A program made the translations under genes and the position numbers. DNA of 64,000 nt from NCBI RefSeq assembly GCF_012927165.1, contig NZ_JABBGA010000011.1, positions 1 to 64,000 on the forward strand, read 5' to 3'. The notes under the pieces were generated by a model. It was not told where the DNA came from. It ran no database searches and saw only the letters and a list, made by a program, of their open reading frames with translations. Shown here one piece after another: positions 53,671 through 64,000 of this stretch. Position 1 is the stretch's first letter. Every line of letters begins with the position of its first letter. Source of the stretch: Zoogloea dura (GTDB lineage Bacteria; Pseudomonadota; Gammaproteobacteria; Burkholderiales; Rhodocyclaceae).

Positions 53671-53714
53671 AATCTTAGCCGGGAATGCACCCGGACAGGA
53701 GATTTATGTGGGCA

Positions 53715-54992
53715 TCAGGCGCGCACGTGGCCATCTCCGAAGACAATCCATTTCTGGCTGGTGAGGCCTTCCAGGCCGACCGGACCACGGGCGTGGATCT
53801 TGTCGGTGGAGATGCCGATCTCGGCGCCAAGGCCGTACTCGAAGCCATCGGCGAAGCGCGTCGAGGCGTTGATCATCACCGATGCCGAGTCCACCTCGCG
53901 CAGGAAGCGCATGGCCCGGGTGTGGTTCTCGGTGACGATGGACTCGGTGTGCTGGGACGAGCAGGTGTTGATGTGGTCGATGGCCGCATCGAGGCCGTCC
54001 ACCACCTTGATGGCGATGATGGGGGCCAGGAATTCCTCGGTCCAGTCGGACTCGATGGCTTCCTTCAACTGGGCGGCCGGAATGCCGGCTTCCCGCAGGA
54101 TGGCCAGCGATGCCGGGCAGGCGCGCAGCTCGACACCCTTGCCGGCCAGCATGATGCCCAAGGCCGGCAGCTGGGCCGTGGCAATGCTGGCATCCACCAG
54201 CAGGGATTCGGTGGTGTTGCAGGTGCCGTAGCGCTGGGTCTTGGAGTTCTCGACGATGGCCAGTGCCTTGGCCGGGTCGGCGAACTGGTCCACGTACACG
54301 TGGCAGTTGCCGTCCAGGTGCTTGATGACGGGCACCCGGGCGTCGTTGGAGATCCGCTCGATGAGGCCCTTGCCGCCACGGGGAACGATCACGTCGACGA
54401 ATTCCGGCATGGCGATCAGCTCGCCCACGGCGGCACGGTCGGTGGTCTCGATGACCTGGATGGCGGTCTGCGGCAGTCCGGCGGCGGCCAGGCCGGCCCG
54501 GACGCAGGTGGCGATGGCCTGGTTGGAGTGCAGGGCCTCCTTGCCGCCGCGCAGGATGGCGGCGTTGCCGGACTTGAGGCACAGGGCCGCGGCGTCGGCG
54601 GTAACGTTGGGGCGGGCCTCGTAGATGATGCCGATGACACCCAGCGGGACGCGCATCTTGCCGACGGTGATGCCGGAGGGGCGGCGCTTCAGCTCGCCCA
54701 TCTCGCCGACCGGGTCGGGCAGGGCGGCGACCTGCTCGAGGCCCTGGGCCATCGCCTCGATGCCCTTTTCGGACAGGGTCAGGCGGTCGATCATGGCTGC
54801 CTCGAGGCCATTGGCGCGGGCCTCCTGGAGGTCGCGCTGGTTGGCGGCGGTGAGCTCGGCCCGGTGGGTACGGATCTCGGCGGCCATGGCGAGCAGGGCA
54901 GTGTTCTTGGCGTCGGTGGAGGCGGCCGCCACCGCGCGGGAGGCGGCGCGGGCCTGGCGGCCGACGGTCTGCATGTAGGTCTTGATGTCCAT
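53715..54992 (-). CDS. proA: Gamma-glutamyl phosphate reductase ProA
   Basis: ProA reduces gamma-glutamyl phosphate to glutamate semialdehyde in proline synthesis. The 425-residue aldehyde-dehydrogenase-fold protein has [45 protein letters not shown], and the catalytic Cys in [14 protein letters not shown]. Its C-terminus includes [13 protein letters not shown]-like sequence ([29 protein letters not shown]). It lies 29 bp downstream of holA on the same strand. Confidence 0.97.
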   Translation of the reverse strand: MDIKTYMQTVGRQARAASRAVAAASTDAKNTALLAMAAEIRTHRAELTAANQRDLQEARANGLEAAMIDRLTLSEKGIEAMAQGLEQVAALPDPVGEMGELKRRPSGITVGKMRVPLGVIGIIYEARPNVTADAAALCLKSGNAAILRGGKEALHSNQAIATCVRAGLAAAGLPQTAIQVIETTDRAAVGELIAMPEFVDVIVPRGGKGLIERISNDARVPVIKHLDGNCHVYVDQFADPAKALAIVENSKTQRYGTCNTTESLLVDASIATAQLPALGIMLAGKGVELRACPASLAILREAGIPAAQLKEAIESDWTEEFLAPIIAIKVVDGLDAAIDHINTCSSQHTESIVTENHTRAMRFLREVDSASVMINASTRFADGFEYGLGAEIGISTDKIHARGPVGLEGLTSQKWIVFGDGHVRA

Positions 54993-55021
54993 CTTGTCTC
55001 TTCTCGATACGGGGGCGGCGG

Positions 55022-56053
55022 TCAGCGTCGTGCCGGGGTGCCGCGGGCCGGTGCGCAGATGCGCAGGCAGAGTTGCAGGAATTCGTCCCAGACGTCTCCG
55101 CCGGTCAGGCCCTTGATCATCCGGTCAATCCTTGCAGCGTGCAAGATCGCGGTACGCAGCTGGGCGCCGCCGAGGCGGGGCAGTGCACGCTGCAGGGCCT
55201 GTTTGCGACGGTCGTCGAAGATCCGTTCGACCTTGAGGAGCCCCTGAAGTTGCTGGCCTTCGTCGAGGCCCTGGCGCAGGTTGGCCAGGCTGCGGACTTC
55301 GTTGGCCAGGGCCCACAGCACCAGGGGTGGGGCTTCGCCTTCGCCCTTGAGGCCTTCGAGCAGGCGGGCGCAGCGGGCCGCGTCGCCTTCCAGCAGGGCG
55401 GTGCGCAGCTTGTCGACGTCGTAGCGGGCCACGTTGAGCACCGCATCGCGCACGGCGTCCAGGCTCAGCTCGCCGGGCGGGTGCAGCAGGCCGAGCTTGA
55501 GGATCTCCTGGTGGGCCGCCAGCAGGTTGCCTTCGACATGATCGGCGATGAAGCCCAGGGCGTCCGCGCTGGCCTTCTGCTGCTGATTCGCGAGGCGCCG
55601 GGCGATCCACTCGGGCAGGCGGTCCCGTTCCGGGGCGTTGAGTTCGACCGCCACGCCGGCTTCGGCCAGGGCGGTGAACCAGGCGGCCTTGCGCGTGGCC
55701 CAGTCGAGCTCGGGCAGGGTGATCAGCGTGACGACGCCGTCATCCAGGTTGCGCGCATAGCGCTGCAGGGCCTCGCCGCCGTCGCGGCCGGGTTTGCCGT
55801 TGGGGATGCGCAGGTCGACGAGCTTGCTGGCGCCGAACAGCGACATGTTACCGGCCGCCGACTGCAGGCTTTCCCAGCGGAAGCCCTGGCCGGCGACCAG
55901 CACTTCGCGTTCGGCGTAGCCCTGGCGGCGGGCCGCGGCGCGGATGGCGTCGCCCGCCTCGAGGACCAGCAGGGGCTCATTGCCGTGCAGGACGTAGAGG
56001 GGGGCGAGGGCCTTGTCGAGCTGGGAGGCGAGCTGCTCGGGGCGGAGGATCAC
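55022..56053 (-). CDS. holA: DNA polymerase III delta subunit HolA
   Basis: HolA is the clamp-loader delta subunit that opens the beta sliding clamp. The 343-residue protein begins at GTG 56053, overlapping the lptE stop (GTGA), and reads [37 protein letters not shown], the family N-terminus. [15 protein letters not shown] contains the beta-clamp-binding hydrophobic pair. The lptE-holA pairing after leuS is conserved in proteobacteria. Confidence 0.94.
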   Translation of the reverse strand: MILRPEQLASQLDKALAPLYVLHGNEPLLVLEAGDAIRAAARRQGYAEREVLVAGQGFRWESLQSAAGNMSLFGASKLVDLRIPNGKPGRDGGEALQRYARNLDDGVVTLITLPELDWATRKAAWFTALAEAGVAVELNAPERDRLPEWIARRLANQQQKASADALGFIADHVEGNLLAAHQEILKLGLLHPPGELSLDAVRDAVLNVARYDVDKLRTALLEGDAARCARLLEGLKGEGEAPPLVLWALANEVRSLANLRQGLDEGQQLQGLLKVERIFDDRRKQALQRALPRLGGAQLRTAILHAARIDRMIKGLTGGDVWDEFLQLCLRICAPARGTPARR

Positions 56054-56580
56054 GGCTTGGGCTGTGCGTCCGGCATCCTGGCAGCAGCCAGCCGGCGCAT
56101 GAGCTGCTGCACGAGGTCGCTCTGCATGTCGCGGTAGAGCAGGATCTCTTCCTGTTCCTTGGCGAGGACCTGGGAGTCGTCGAAGGCCAGGTCGCGGCGC
56201 AGCAGGATCTCGTTGGGGGCCAGGACTTCCTGGTTGTTCTTGTCCACCAGGCGGAAGGCGTAGCGCAGGCGCAGCTGGTATTCGCGGACCCGGCCCTGGG
56301 TGTTGAGGGCCAGGATGACCTTTTCCTTGGCGTCGGCCAGAACCTCCAGGCGGACCTGGGCCTCTTCCTTGTTGCTGACCACCCGGGTGTTGCTGCCAGC
56401 ATGGATCTGGCGCCGGATGGCGGCGGCCAGGTCGGAGTACTCCGACATGCCCAGGTAGAGGGTGTCGAAAGGCAGCGGCCGCTGGCCGCGCAGCTGGAAG
56501 CCGCAGCCGGTGGCAAGCAGGGGTAGGGCGCCGAGGGCGGCGAGGGCGCGGCGTCGGCCGGGCCGGGGCGGGTAAGTCAT
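56050..56580 (-). CDS. lptE: LPS-assembly lipoprotein LptE
   Basis: LptE plugs the LptD barrel and helps insert LPS into the outer membrane. The 176-residue lipoprotein has a lipobox LLATGC (Cys26) followed by GFQLRGQRPLPFDTLYLG, the typical LptE start. It overlaps the small lipoprotein upstream (ATGA) and holA downstream (GTGA), so the three are translationally coupled. Confidence 0.94.
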   Translation of the reverse strand: MTYPPRPGRRRALAALGALPLLATGCGFQLRGQRPLPFDTLYLGMSEYSDLAAAIRRQIHAGSNTRVVSNKEEAQVRLEVLADAKEKVILALNTQGRVREYQLRLRYAFRLVDKNNQEVLAPNEILLRRDLAFDDSQVLAKEQEEILLYRDMQSDLVQQLMRRLAAARMPDAQPKP

Positions 56581-56786
56581 TGGAGCGGGTCCTCCTTGAG
56601 GCGCTGGCGTTCCTTTTCGTAGGCCTCGTAGCTGGGGGGCGCCGGGTCGCGGCTGATGTCGCGGCCCGGTTCGTACTGGCGGCGGAGGTTCTCCTGGCGG
56701 AGTCCTTCATAGAGGCCCCGCTCACCCGGGGTGTTGGCGCAGGCGGCCAGCAGGGCGAGGCAGGGGGCGAGGAAGATGTGGCGCAT
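56577..56786 (-). CDS. Small lipoprotein between leuS and lptE
   Basis: This 69-residue protein has a signal peptide with lipobox LLAAC (Cys16) and a short charged, disordered tail (SYEAYEKERQRLKEDPLQ). The position between leuS and lptE with a 4-base overlap indicates a real gene. The family is seen in related bacteria, and its function is unknown. It may assist LptE or the envelope. Confidence 0.82.
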   Translation of the reverse strand: MRHIFLAPCLALLAACANTPGERGLYEGLRQENLRRQYEPGRDISRDPAPPSYEAYEKERQRLKEDPLQ

Positions 56787-56803
56787 GGAGAGCCTCCGGG
56801 CGT

Positions 56804-59597
<2,794 letters not shown>

Positions 59598-59624
59598 CCG
59601 CGTCCCGCGTTGCAACAAAATCTC

Positions 59625-60428
59625 ATGTCCGAGCCTCTTGTTCGTCTCGAGAACGTGCGTTTCGCCTATGGCGAACGGGCGATCCTGCGCGACATTTCCC
59701 TGTCAATCCCCCGTGGCAAAGTGGTGGCCATCATGGGCGGGAGCGGTTGCGGCAAGACGACCTTGTTGCGCCTGATCGGCGGCCAGGAAAAGGCCCGTTC
59801 GGGGCGCGTGCTGGTCGACGGCCAGGATGTGGCGCGGCTTGGGCGCGACGACTTGTATGCCATGCGCCGGCGGATGGGCATGTTGTTCCAGTTCGGCGCC
59901 TTGTTCACCGACATGTCGGTCTTCGACAACGTGGCGTTTCCGTTGCGCGAGCATACCGAGCTGTCGCCCGAGCTGATCAACGACCTGGTGCTGATGAAAC
60001 TGCATGCCGTGGGTTTGCGCGGTGCGGCCAAGCTGATGCCGGCCGAACTGTCCGGCGGAATGGCGCGGCGGGTGGCGCTGGCCCGCACGATCGCCCTCGA
60101 CCCCATGCTGCTGATGTACGACGAGCCCTTCACCGGCCTCGATCCGATTTCCCTGGGGGTGATCGGGCAATTGATCCGGCGCCTCAACGACGCGCTGGGG
60201 GCCAGTTCGGTCATCGTCACCCATGACATCCAGGAGTCGCTGCAGATCGTCGATTACATCTATTTCATCTCCGAAGGGCGGGTGGTGGCCGAAGGTACGC
60301 CGGATGACATCCGCAACACCTCCGATCCCTTCGTGCACCAGTTCGTGCACGCCGAGGCGGACGGCCCGGTGCCCTTCCACTATCCGGCAGGCGATTACGC
60401 CACGGCATTGACCGGGGGGGCGGCCTGA
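59625..60428 (+). CDS. mlaF: Phospholipid-transport ABC ATPase MlaF
   Basis: MlaF powers the MlaFEDB complex that moves phospholipids between the outer and inner membranes. The 267-residue ATPase has Walker [10 protein letters not shown] (38-46), signature [12 protein letters not shown], Walker [13 protein letters not shown] and switch His in VIVTHD. It overlaps mlaE by one base. The tail ([20 protein letters not shown]) is typical of MlaF. Confidence 0.96.
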   Translation: MSEPLVRLENVRFAYGERAILRDISLSIPRGKVVAIMGGSGCGKTTLLRLIGGQEKARSGRVLVDGQDVARLGRDDLYAMRRRMGMLFQFGALFTDMSVFDNVAFPLREHTELSPELINDLVLMKLHAVGLRGAAKLMPAELSGGMARRVALARTIALDPMLLMYDEPFTGLDPISLGVIGQLIRRLNDALGASSVIVTHDIQESLQIVDYIYFISEGRVVAEGTPDDIRNTSDPFVHQFVHAEADGPVPFHYPAGDYATALTGGAA

Positions 60429-61207
60429 TGCTGGGCGTGTTGCGCAAGCTGGGGGCGCTGGCGATCAACGGCGTCTGGCGCCTGGGCTTCATCACCCGCT
60501 TCTTCTGGATGGTCCTGCTCTATTCGGGGCAATCCTTCACCCGCCTGCACCTGACCATCCGCGAGCTTTATTTCAGCGGCGTGATGTCGCTGCTGATCAT
60601 CCTGGTGTCGGGGCTGTTCGTCGGCCTGGTGCTGGGCCTGCAGGGCTATGAAACCTTGCAGCGCTATGGCGCCAGCGATTCCCTGGGCACCCTGGTAGCC
60701 CTGTCCCTGGTGCGGGAGCTCGGCCCGGTGGTGGCCGGCCTGCTGTTCGCCAGCCGGGCCGGCTCGGCGGTGACCGCCGAGATCGGCCTGATGAAGGTCA
60801 CCGAGCAGCTCAAGGCCATGGACATGATGGCGGTGAGCCCGATCGCCCGGGTGGTGGCGCCGCGCTTCTGGGGCGGGGTCATCTCGATGCCGCTGCTGGC
60901 CGCCCTGTTTTCGGCGATGGGCGTGTTTGGCGGCTGGTTGATCGGCGTGGTGGCCATCGGTGTGGACGATGGCGCGTTCTGGGCCCAGATGCAGGCGGCC
61001 GTGGATTTCCGCTACGACGTGATCAACGGGGTCATCAAGAGCTGCGTCTTCGGCGTGGCGGTCGCCCTGATTGCCGTTTTCGAGGGCTACGACTGCGTAC
61101 CCACCGCCGAGGGTGTTTCCCGGGCCATCACCCGTACCGTGGTGAGTTCGGCCCTGGCCATCCTGGCGCTTGATTTTGTAATGACGTCTTTCATGTTCCG
61201 AGGTTAA
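60428..61207 (+). CDS. mlaE: Phospholipid-transport permease MlaE
   Basis: This 259-residue permease has about six membrane segments and the family signatures [68 protein letters not shown] and [13 protein letters not shown]. It is flanked by mlaF and mlaD with one-base overlaps. It forms the inner-membrane channel of the Mla transporter. Confidence 0.96.
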   Translation: MLGVLRKLGALAINGVWRLGFITRFFWMVLLYSGQSFTRLHLTIRELYFSGVMSLLIILVSGLFVGLVLGLQGYETLQRYGASDSLGTLVALSLVRELGPVVAGLLFASRAGSAVTAEIGLMKVTEQLKAMDMMAVSPIARVVAPRFWGGVISMPLLAALFSAMGVFGGWLIGVVAIGVDDGAFWAQMQAAVDFRYDVINGVIKSCVFGVAVALIAVFEGYDCVPTAEGVSRAITRTVVSSALAILALDFVMTSFMFRG

Positions 61208-61686
61208 TGATGAGTCGTACCACGCTTGATCTGTGGGTCGGGGTGTTCGTGGCGATGGGTATCGCCGCGCTGTTCTTCCTGGCGATCAAGGTCGGCAGTG
61301 TCTCGGGGTCCGACATCAAGTCGCCCTACACGCTCACGGCCCGCTTCGATAACATCGGTGGCCTCAAGGTGCGGGCGCCGGTCAAGGTTGCCGGTGTGCT
61401 GGTTGGGCGCGTTTCCGAGATCCACTACGACAATGAACGCTTCCAGGCCGAAGTGGTCTTCACCGTGGATGGACGCTACAAGTTCCCCACCGACACCTTT
61501 GCCAACATCCTCACTTCCGGCCTGCTCGGTGAGCAGTACCTCGGGCTTGATCCCGGCGGTGAGGAAAAGATGCTGGCACCGGGCGATGTCATCAAGAAGA
61601 CTCAATCGGCCGTTGTACTCGAGAAGCTGATCAGCCAGTTCATGTTCAGCAAGGCGGCCGAGGGAGATACGGCGCCGGCCAAATAA
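61207..61686 (+). CDS. mlaD: Phospholipid-binding MCE-domain protein MlaD
   Basis: MlaD forms a hexameric periplasmic ring that holds phospholipid. The 159-residue protein has one N-terminal membrane helix (VGVFVAMGIAALFFLAIKV) and one MCE domain (YTLTARFDNIGGLKVRAPVKVAGVLVGRV...LGLDPGGEEKML). ATG 61207 overlaps the mlaE stop; ATG 61210 is also possible. Confidence 0.95.
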   Translation: MMSRTTLDLWVGVFVAMGIAALFFLAIKVGSVSGSDIKSPYTLTARFDNIGGLKVRAPVKVAGVLVGRVSEIHYDNERFQAEVVFTVDGRYKFPTDTFANILTSGLLGEQYLGLDPGGEEKMLAPGDVIKKTQSAVVLEKLISQFMFSKAAEGDTAPAK

Positions 61687-61742
61687 GCCCTGGCACAACA
61701 CAACAGAGAGCATGCGGCGGGGATGCCCGTGCATGAATCGCA

Positions 61743-62543
61743 ATGAAGAACAGGAAAGCAGAATCGGGAACCGTATCGAGGGGGCTTGCCTGCCTTGCGC
61801 TGGGGCTTGGCCTGACGGCCTGTGCCGGCCCGGGCGGCCACCCCAAGGACCCGCTGGAGCCCCTCAACCGGGCAACCTTCGCCTTCAACGAGACTGCCGA
61901 CAAGTACGTCATGCGGCCGGTGGCGCAGGTGTACGACTATGCGCCGCTGCCCATCAAGGTCGGCGTAGGCAACTTCTTCGGCAACATTGGCGACATCTGG
62001 ATCGGAGTCAATAATCTCCTCCAGGGCAAGGTCACCGACGGTCTGTCCGATGGCGGCCGGGTGCTCGTCAATTCCACGGTCGGCATCTTCGGCCTGTTCG
62101 ACATCGCCACCGAGCTGGGTCTCGAAAAACACGACGAAGACCTCGGGCAGACGCTGGGCAAGTGGGGCGTTGGCGACGGGCCCTACCTGGTGCTGCCCCT
62201 GCTGGGGCCGAGCAACGTGCGTGACACGGTCGGCCTGATCGGCGATCTCAGCGTTGACCCGGTCTTCCAGGTCGAGGAAGTCGCGACCCGCAATTCCCTT
62301 ACCGGCCTGCGCTTCGTGAGCAAGCGGGCCCAGTTGCTGGGCGCCGATACCACGGCGGAGCAGGCGGCCCTGGATAAATACGGTTACCTGCGCAGTTTCT
62401 ACATCCAGTATCGCCTCAACCAGGTTTACGATGGTCAGCCGCCGCGGGTCAAGGACCCGGACGATGACGAGGCGAGCGGCGATGATGGCGCCTCCGCGCC
62501 GCAGGCCGCCCCGCAATCCGACAAGAAAGAGACTCAGGAATGA
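61743..62543 (+). CDS. mlaA: Outer-membrane lipoprotein MlaA (VacJ)
   Basis: MlaA removes misplaced phospholipid from the outer leaflet of the outer membrane and passes it to MlaC. The 266-residue lipoprotein has lipobox LTAC (Cys28), DPLEPLNRATFAFNETADKYVMRPVAQVYDY, the NFFGNIGDIWIGVNNLLQGK segment and GPYLVLPLLGPSNVRDTVG. An acidic, disordered C-terminal tail follows. It lies inside the mla operon between mlaD and mlaC, and its stop overlaps mlaC. Confidence 0.95.
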   Translation: MKNRKAESGTVSRGLACLALGLGLTACAGPGGHPKDPLEPLNRATFAFNETADKYVMRPVAQVYDYAPLPIKVGVGNFFGNIGDIWIGVNNLLQGKVTDGLSDGGRVLVNSTVGIFGLFDIATELGLEKHDEDLGQTLGKWGVGDGPYLVLPLLGPSNVRDTVGLIGDLSVDPVFQVEEVATRNSLTGLRFVSKRAQLLGADTTAEQAALDKYGYLRSFYIQYRLNQVYDGQPPRVKDPDDDEASGDDGASAPQAAPQSDKKETQE

Positions 62544-63172
62544 AACGTATCTCCACCGTGCTTGCCGCCCTGGCCCTCAGTGTCGGCGTCCAGTTCAGCG
62601 CCTTCGCCGAGGGCATGGCGCCCGACGCCCTGGTCAAGGGTGTGACCGACGACGTGATCACCATCGTGCGCCAGGACAAGGCCATCCAGTCCGGTGACAC
62701 CCGCAAGGCGGTCGAGCTGGTCGAAACCAAGGTCATCCCCTATTTCGACTTCGCCCACATGACCCGCCTTGCCGTGGGCAAGGACTGGAAGCAGGCCAGC
62801 CCCGAGCAGAAGACCGTGCTGACCCAGGAGTTCAAGAGCCTGCTGGTGCGCACCTACTCCAATGCCCTGACCCAGTACCGCAACCAGCAGATTGACTTCA
62901 AGCCCTTCAAGGCCAAGCCCGAGGACACCGATGTGGTGGTGCGCACCGAAGTGCGCCAGCCCGGTGCCAAGCCGGTACAGATCGACTATGCCCTCGACAA
63001 GCAGGGCGATGCCTGGAAGGTCTACGACGTGATGGTGGCGGGCGTCAGCCTGGTCACCAACTATCGTGACAGCTTCGGCCAGGAAGTCCGTGCCGGCGGT
63101 ATCGACGGCTTGATCAAGTCCCTCAAGGACAAGAACAAGCAGCTCGATACCACGGCCTCCGCCAAGAAATGA
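62540..63172 (+). CDS. mlaC: Periplasmic phospholipid shuttle MlaC
   Basis: MlaC carries phospholipid across the periplasm between MlaA and MlaFEDB. The 210-residue precursor has a signal peptide (cleavage near SAFA-EG) and the family segments VIPYFDFAHMTRLAVGKDWKQASPEQK and YRDSFGQEVRAGGIDGLIKSL. It overlaps mlaA by four bases (ATGA) and mlaB by four (ATGA). Confidence 0.95.
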   Translation: MKRISTVLAALALSVGVQFSAFAEGMAPDALVKGVTDDVITIVRQDKAIQSGDTRKAVELVETKVIPYFDFAHMTRLAVGKDWKQASPEQKTVLTQEFKSLLVRTYSNALTQYRNQQIDFKPFKAKPEDTDVVVRTEVRQPGAKPVQIDYALDKQGDAWKVYDVMVAGVSLVTNYRDSFGQEVRAGGIDGLIKSLKDKNKQLDTTASAKK

Positions 63173-63453
63173 TCCGTACCGAAGGCGACCGGCTGAGTCT
63201 TTCAGGCCCCGTCACCCTCGCCACCGCAGCCGCGCTGGCGGAGGAGGGGCGCGGGCCGGTGGCCGCGGCCGATCTGGTCGTGGACCTGTCCGGGGTGACC
63301 CAGGTGGACTCATCGGCCCTGGCCCTGCTGCTCAGCTGGGTGCGCGTCGCGCGTGGCGCCGGGCGCACCCTGTCCATCGACCAGCCGCCCGCGGCGCTGG
63401 TCAGCCTTGCGTCCCTCTACGACGTCGACTCCATCCTGCCGCTGGCCCGTTGA
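63169..63453 (+). CDS. mlaB: STAS-domain protein MlaB
   Basis: MlaB is a small cytoplasmic STAS protein that stabilises and activates MlaF. The 94-residue sequence has DLVVDLSGVTQVDSSALALLLSWVRVARG, the STAS core with its conserved Asp-Ser-Ser. It starts at ATG 63169, overlapping the mlaC stop. Confidence 0.92.
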   Translation: MIRTEGDRLSLSGPVTLATAAALAEEGRGPVAAADLVVDLSGVTQVDSSALALLLSWVRVARGAGRTLSIDQPPAALVSLASLYDVDSILPLAR

Positions 63454-63485
63454 GGCCAGCCTTTCCCTCCGCTCTTTCCCCGCCC

Positions 63486-64000
63486 ATGATTCCTGCGATC
63501 CGCATAGCCGGCGTCACCAAGCGTTTCCGTTCCCTCCAGGCTCTGGCCGGCGTGGATCTGGAGGTGGCCCAGGGTGAATTCTTCGGCCTTCTGGGCCCCA
63601 ACGGGGCCGGCAAGACCACCCTCATATCGTCCCTGGCCGGCCTCGCCCGGCCAGACTCCGGGACCCTCGAAGTGATGGGGCACGACGTGGTCAAGGACTA
63701 CCGGGCGGCCCGCCTGGCGCTGGGGGTGGTGCCCCAGGAGCTGGTCTTCGACCCTTTCTTCTCGGTGCGCGAGATGCTGCGCATCCAGTCCGGTTACTTC
63801 GGCATCCGCAACAACGACGACTGGATTGACGAGATCCTTCATCACCTGGACCTCACTGGCAAGGCCGGCGCCAACATGCGCATGCTCTCTGGTGGCATGA
63901 AGCGGCGCGCTCTGGTGGCCCAGGCGCTGGTGCATCGCCCGCCGGTGATCGTCCTCGACGAGCCGACGGCCGGGGTGGACGTGGAACTGCGCCAGGGCCT
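63486..64000 (+). CDS. ABC-2-type exporter ATPase (partial, runs off the window)
   Basis: About 171 residues are present of an ATPase starting MIPAIRIAGVTKRFRSLQALAGVDLEV. It has Walker A GPNGAGKTT, signature LSGGMKRRALVAQALVH and Walker B VIVLDEPTAGVD, all typical of YadG-like ABC-2 exporter ATPases. It lies 32 bp after mlaB, a position in which related bacteria often carry an ABC-2 ATPase and permease. The C-terminus and partner permease are outside the window. Confidence 0.92.
   Translation, partial: MIPAIRIAGVTKRFRSLQALAGVDLEVAQGEFFGLLGPNGAGKTTLISSLAGLARPDSGTLEVMGHDVVKDYRAARLALGVVPQELVFDPFFSVREMLRIQSGYFGIRNNDDWIDEILHHLDLTGKAGANMRMLSGGMKRRALVAQALVHRPPVIVLDEPTAGVDVELRQG

Overview
The window is 64 kb of GC-rich, gene-dense chromosome from a Gram-negative bacterium. 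Gene content points to a betaproteobacterium, most likely Rhodocyclales. The indicators are the rpsU-yqeY-dnaG-rpoD macromolecular-synthesis operon, an mlaFED-mlaA-mlaCB lipid-transport operon, an H-NS protein with an Ala/Lys/Pro linker, many c-type cytochromes, PQQ dehydrogenases and an AcoR-type sigma-54 activator. Genus cannot be fixed from the sequence alone. No insertion sequence, prophage, CRISPR array or rRNA was seen. One tRNA gene is present, tRNA-Ile2 with anticodon CAU.

Region 1 (1-18.3 kb) is an alcohol/acetoin oxidation region flanked by thiamine genes. A partial thiC lies at the left edge. It is followed by two parallel operons, each encoding an outer-membrane porin, a periplasmic PQQ dehydrogenase and a small c-type cytochrome. 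Next come a divergent AcoR-like sigma-54 activator and acoX-acoA-acoB-acoC-lipA-thiS-thiG. Both porin operons and the aco operon have a -24/-12 promoter (GG-N10-GC) preceded by copies of one palindrome, GAGAC-N4-GTCTC. I infer a single regulon: porin uptake, periplasmic oxidation of an alcohol/diol with electrons passed to cytochrome c, and cytoplasmic cleavage of acetoin (or an analogue) by a TPP- and lipoate-dependent complex. The lipoate and thiazole synthesis genes sit directly downstream of that complex.

Region 2 (18.3-24.2 kb) holds a membrane acyltransferase and a LysR regulator. The regulator is divergent from a five-gene operon: NmrA/QorB-like reductase, DODA-like dioxygenase, cytochrome b561 and two YceI proteins.

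Region 3 (24.3-34 kb) is a tightly packed five-gene operon of exported proteins. Four are di-heme c-type cytochromes, two of them tandem RoxA/di-heme-peroxidase-like paralogues, and the fifth is a lipoprotein of unknown family. A thiol peroxidase and a group III truncated haemoglobin follow. This is the best candidate in the window for an undescribed system.

Region 4 (34-44.2 kb) carries small envelope proteins, a divergent class A penicillin-binding protein, an SRAP/YedK abasic-site protein and two orphan sensor histidine kinases.

Region 5 (44.2-64 kb) is conserved housekeeping: tRNA-Ile2, rpoD, dnaG, yqeY, rpsU, tsaD, plsY, folB, hns, ybaK, ogt, a chalcone-isomerase-like protein, proA, holA, lptE and leuS. 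The divergent mla operon and a partial ABC exporter ATPase run off the right edge.
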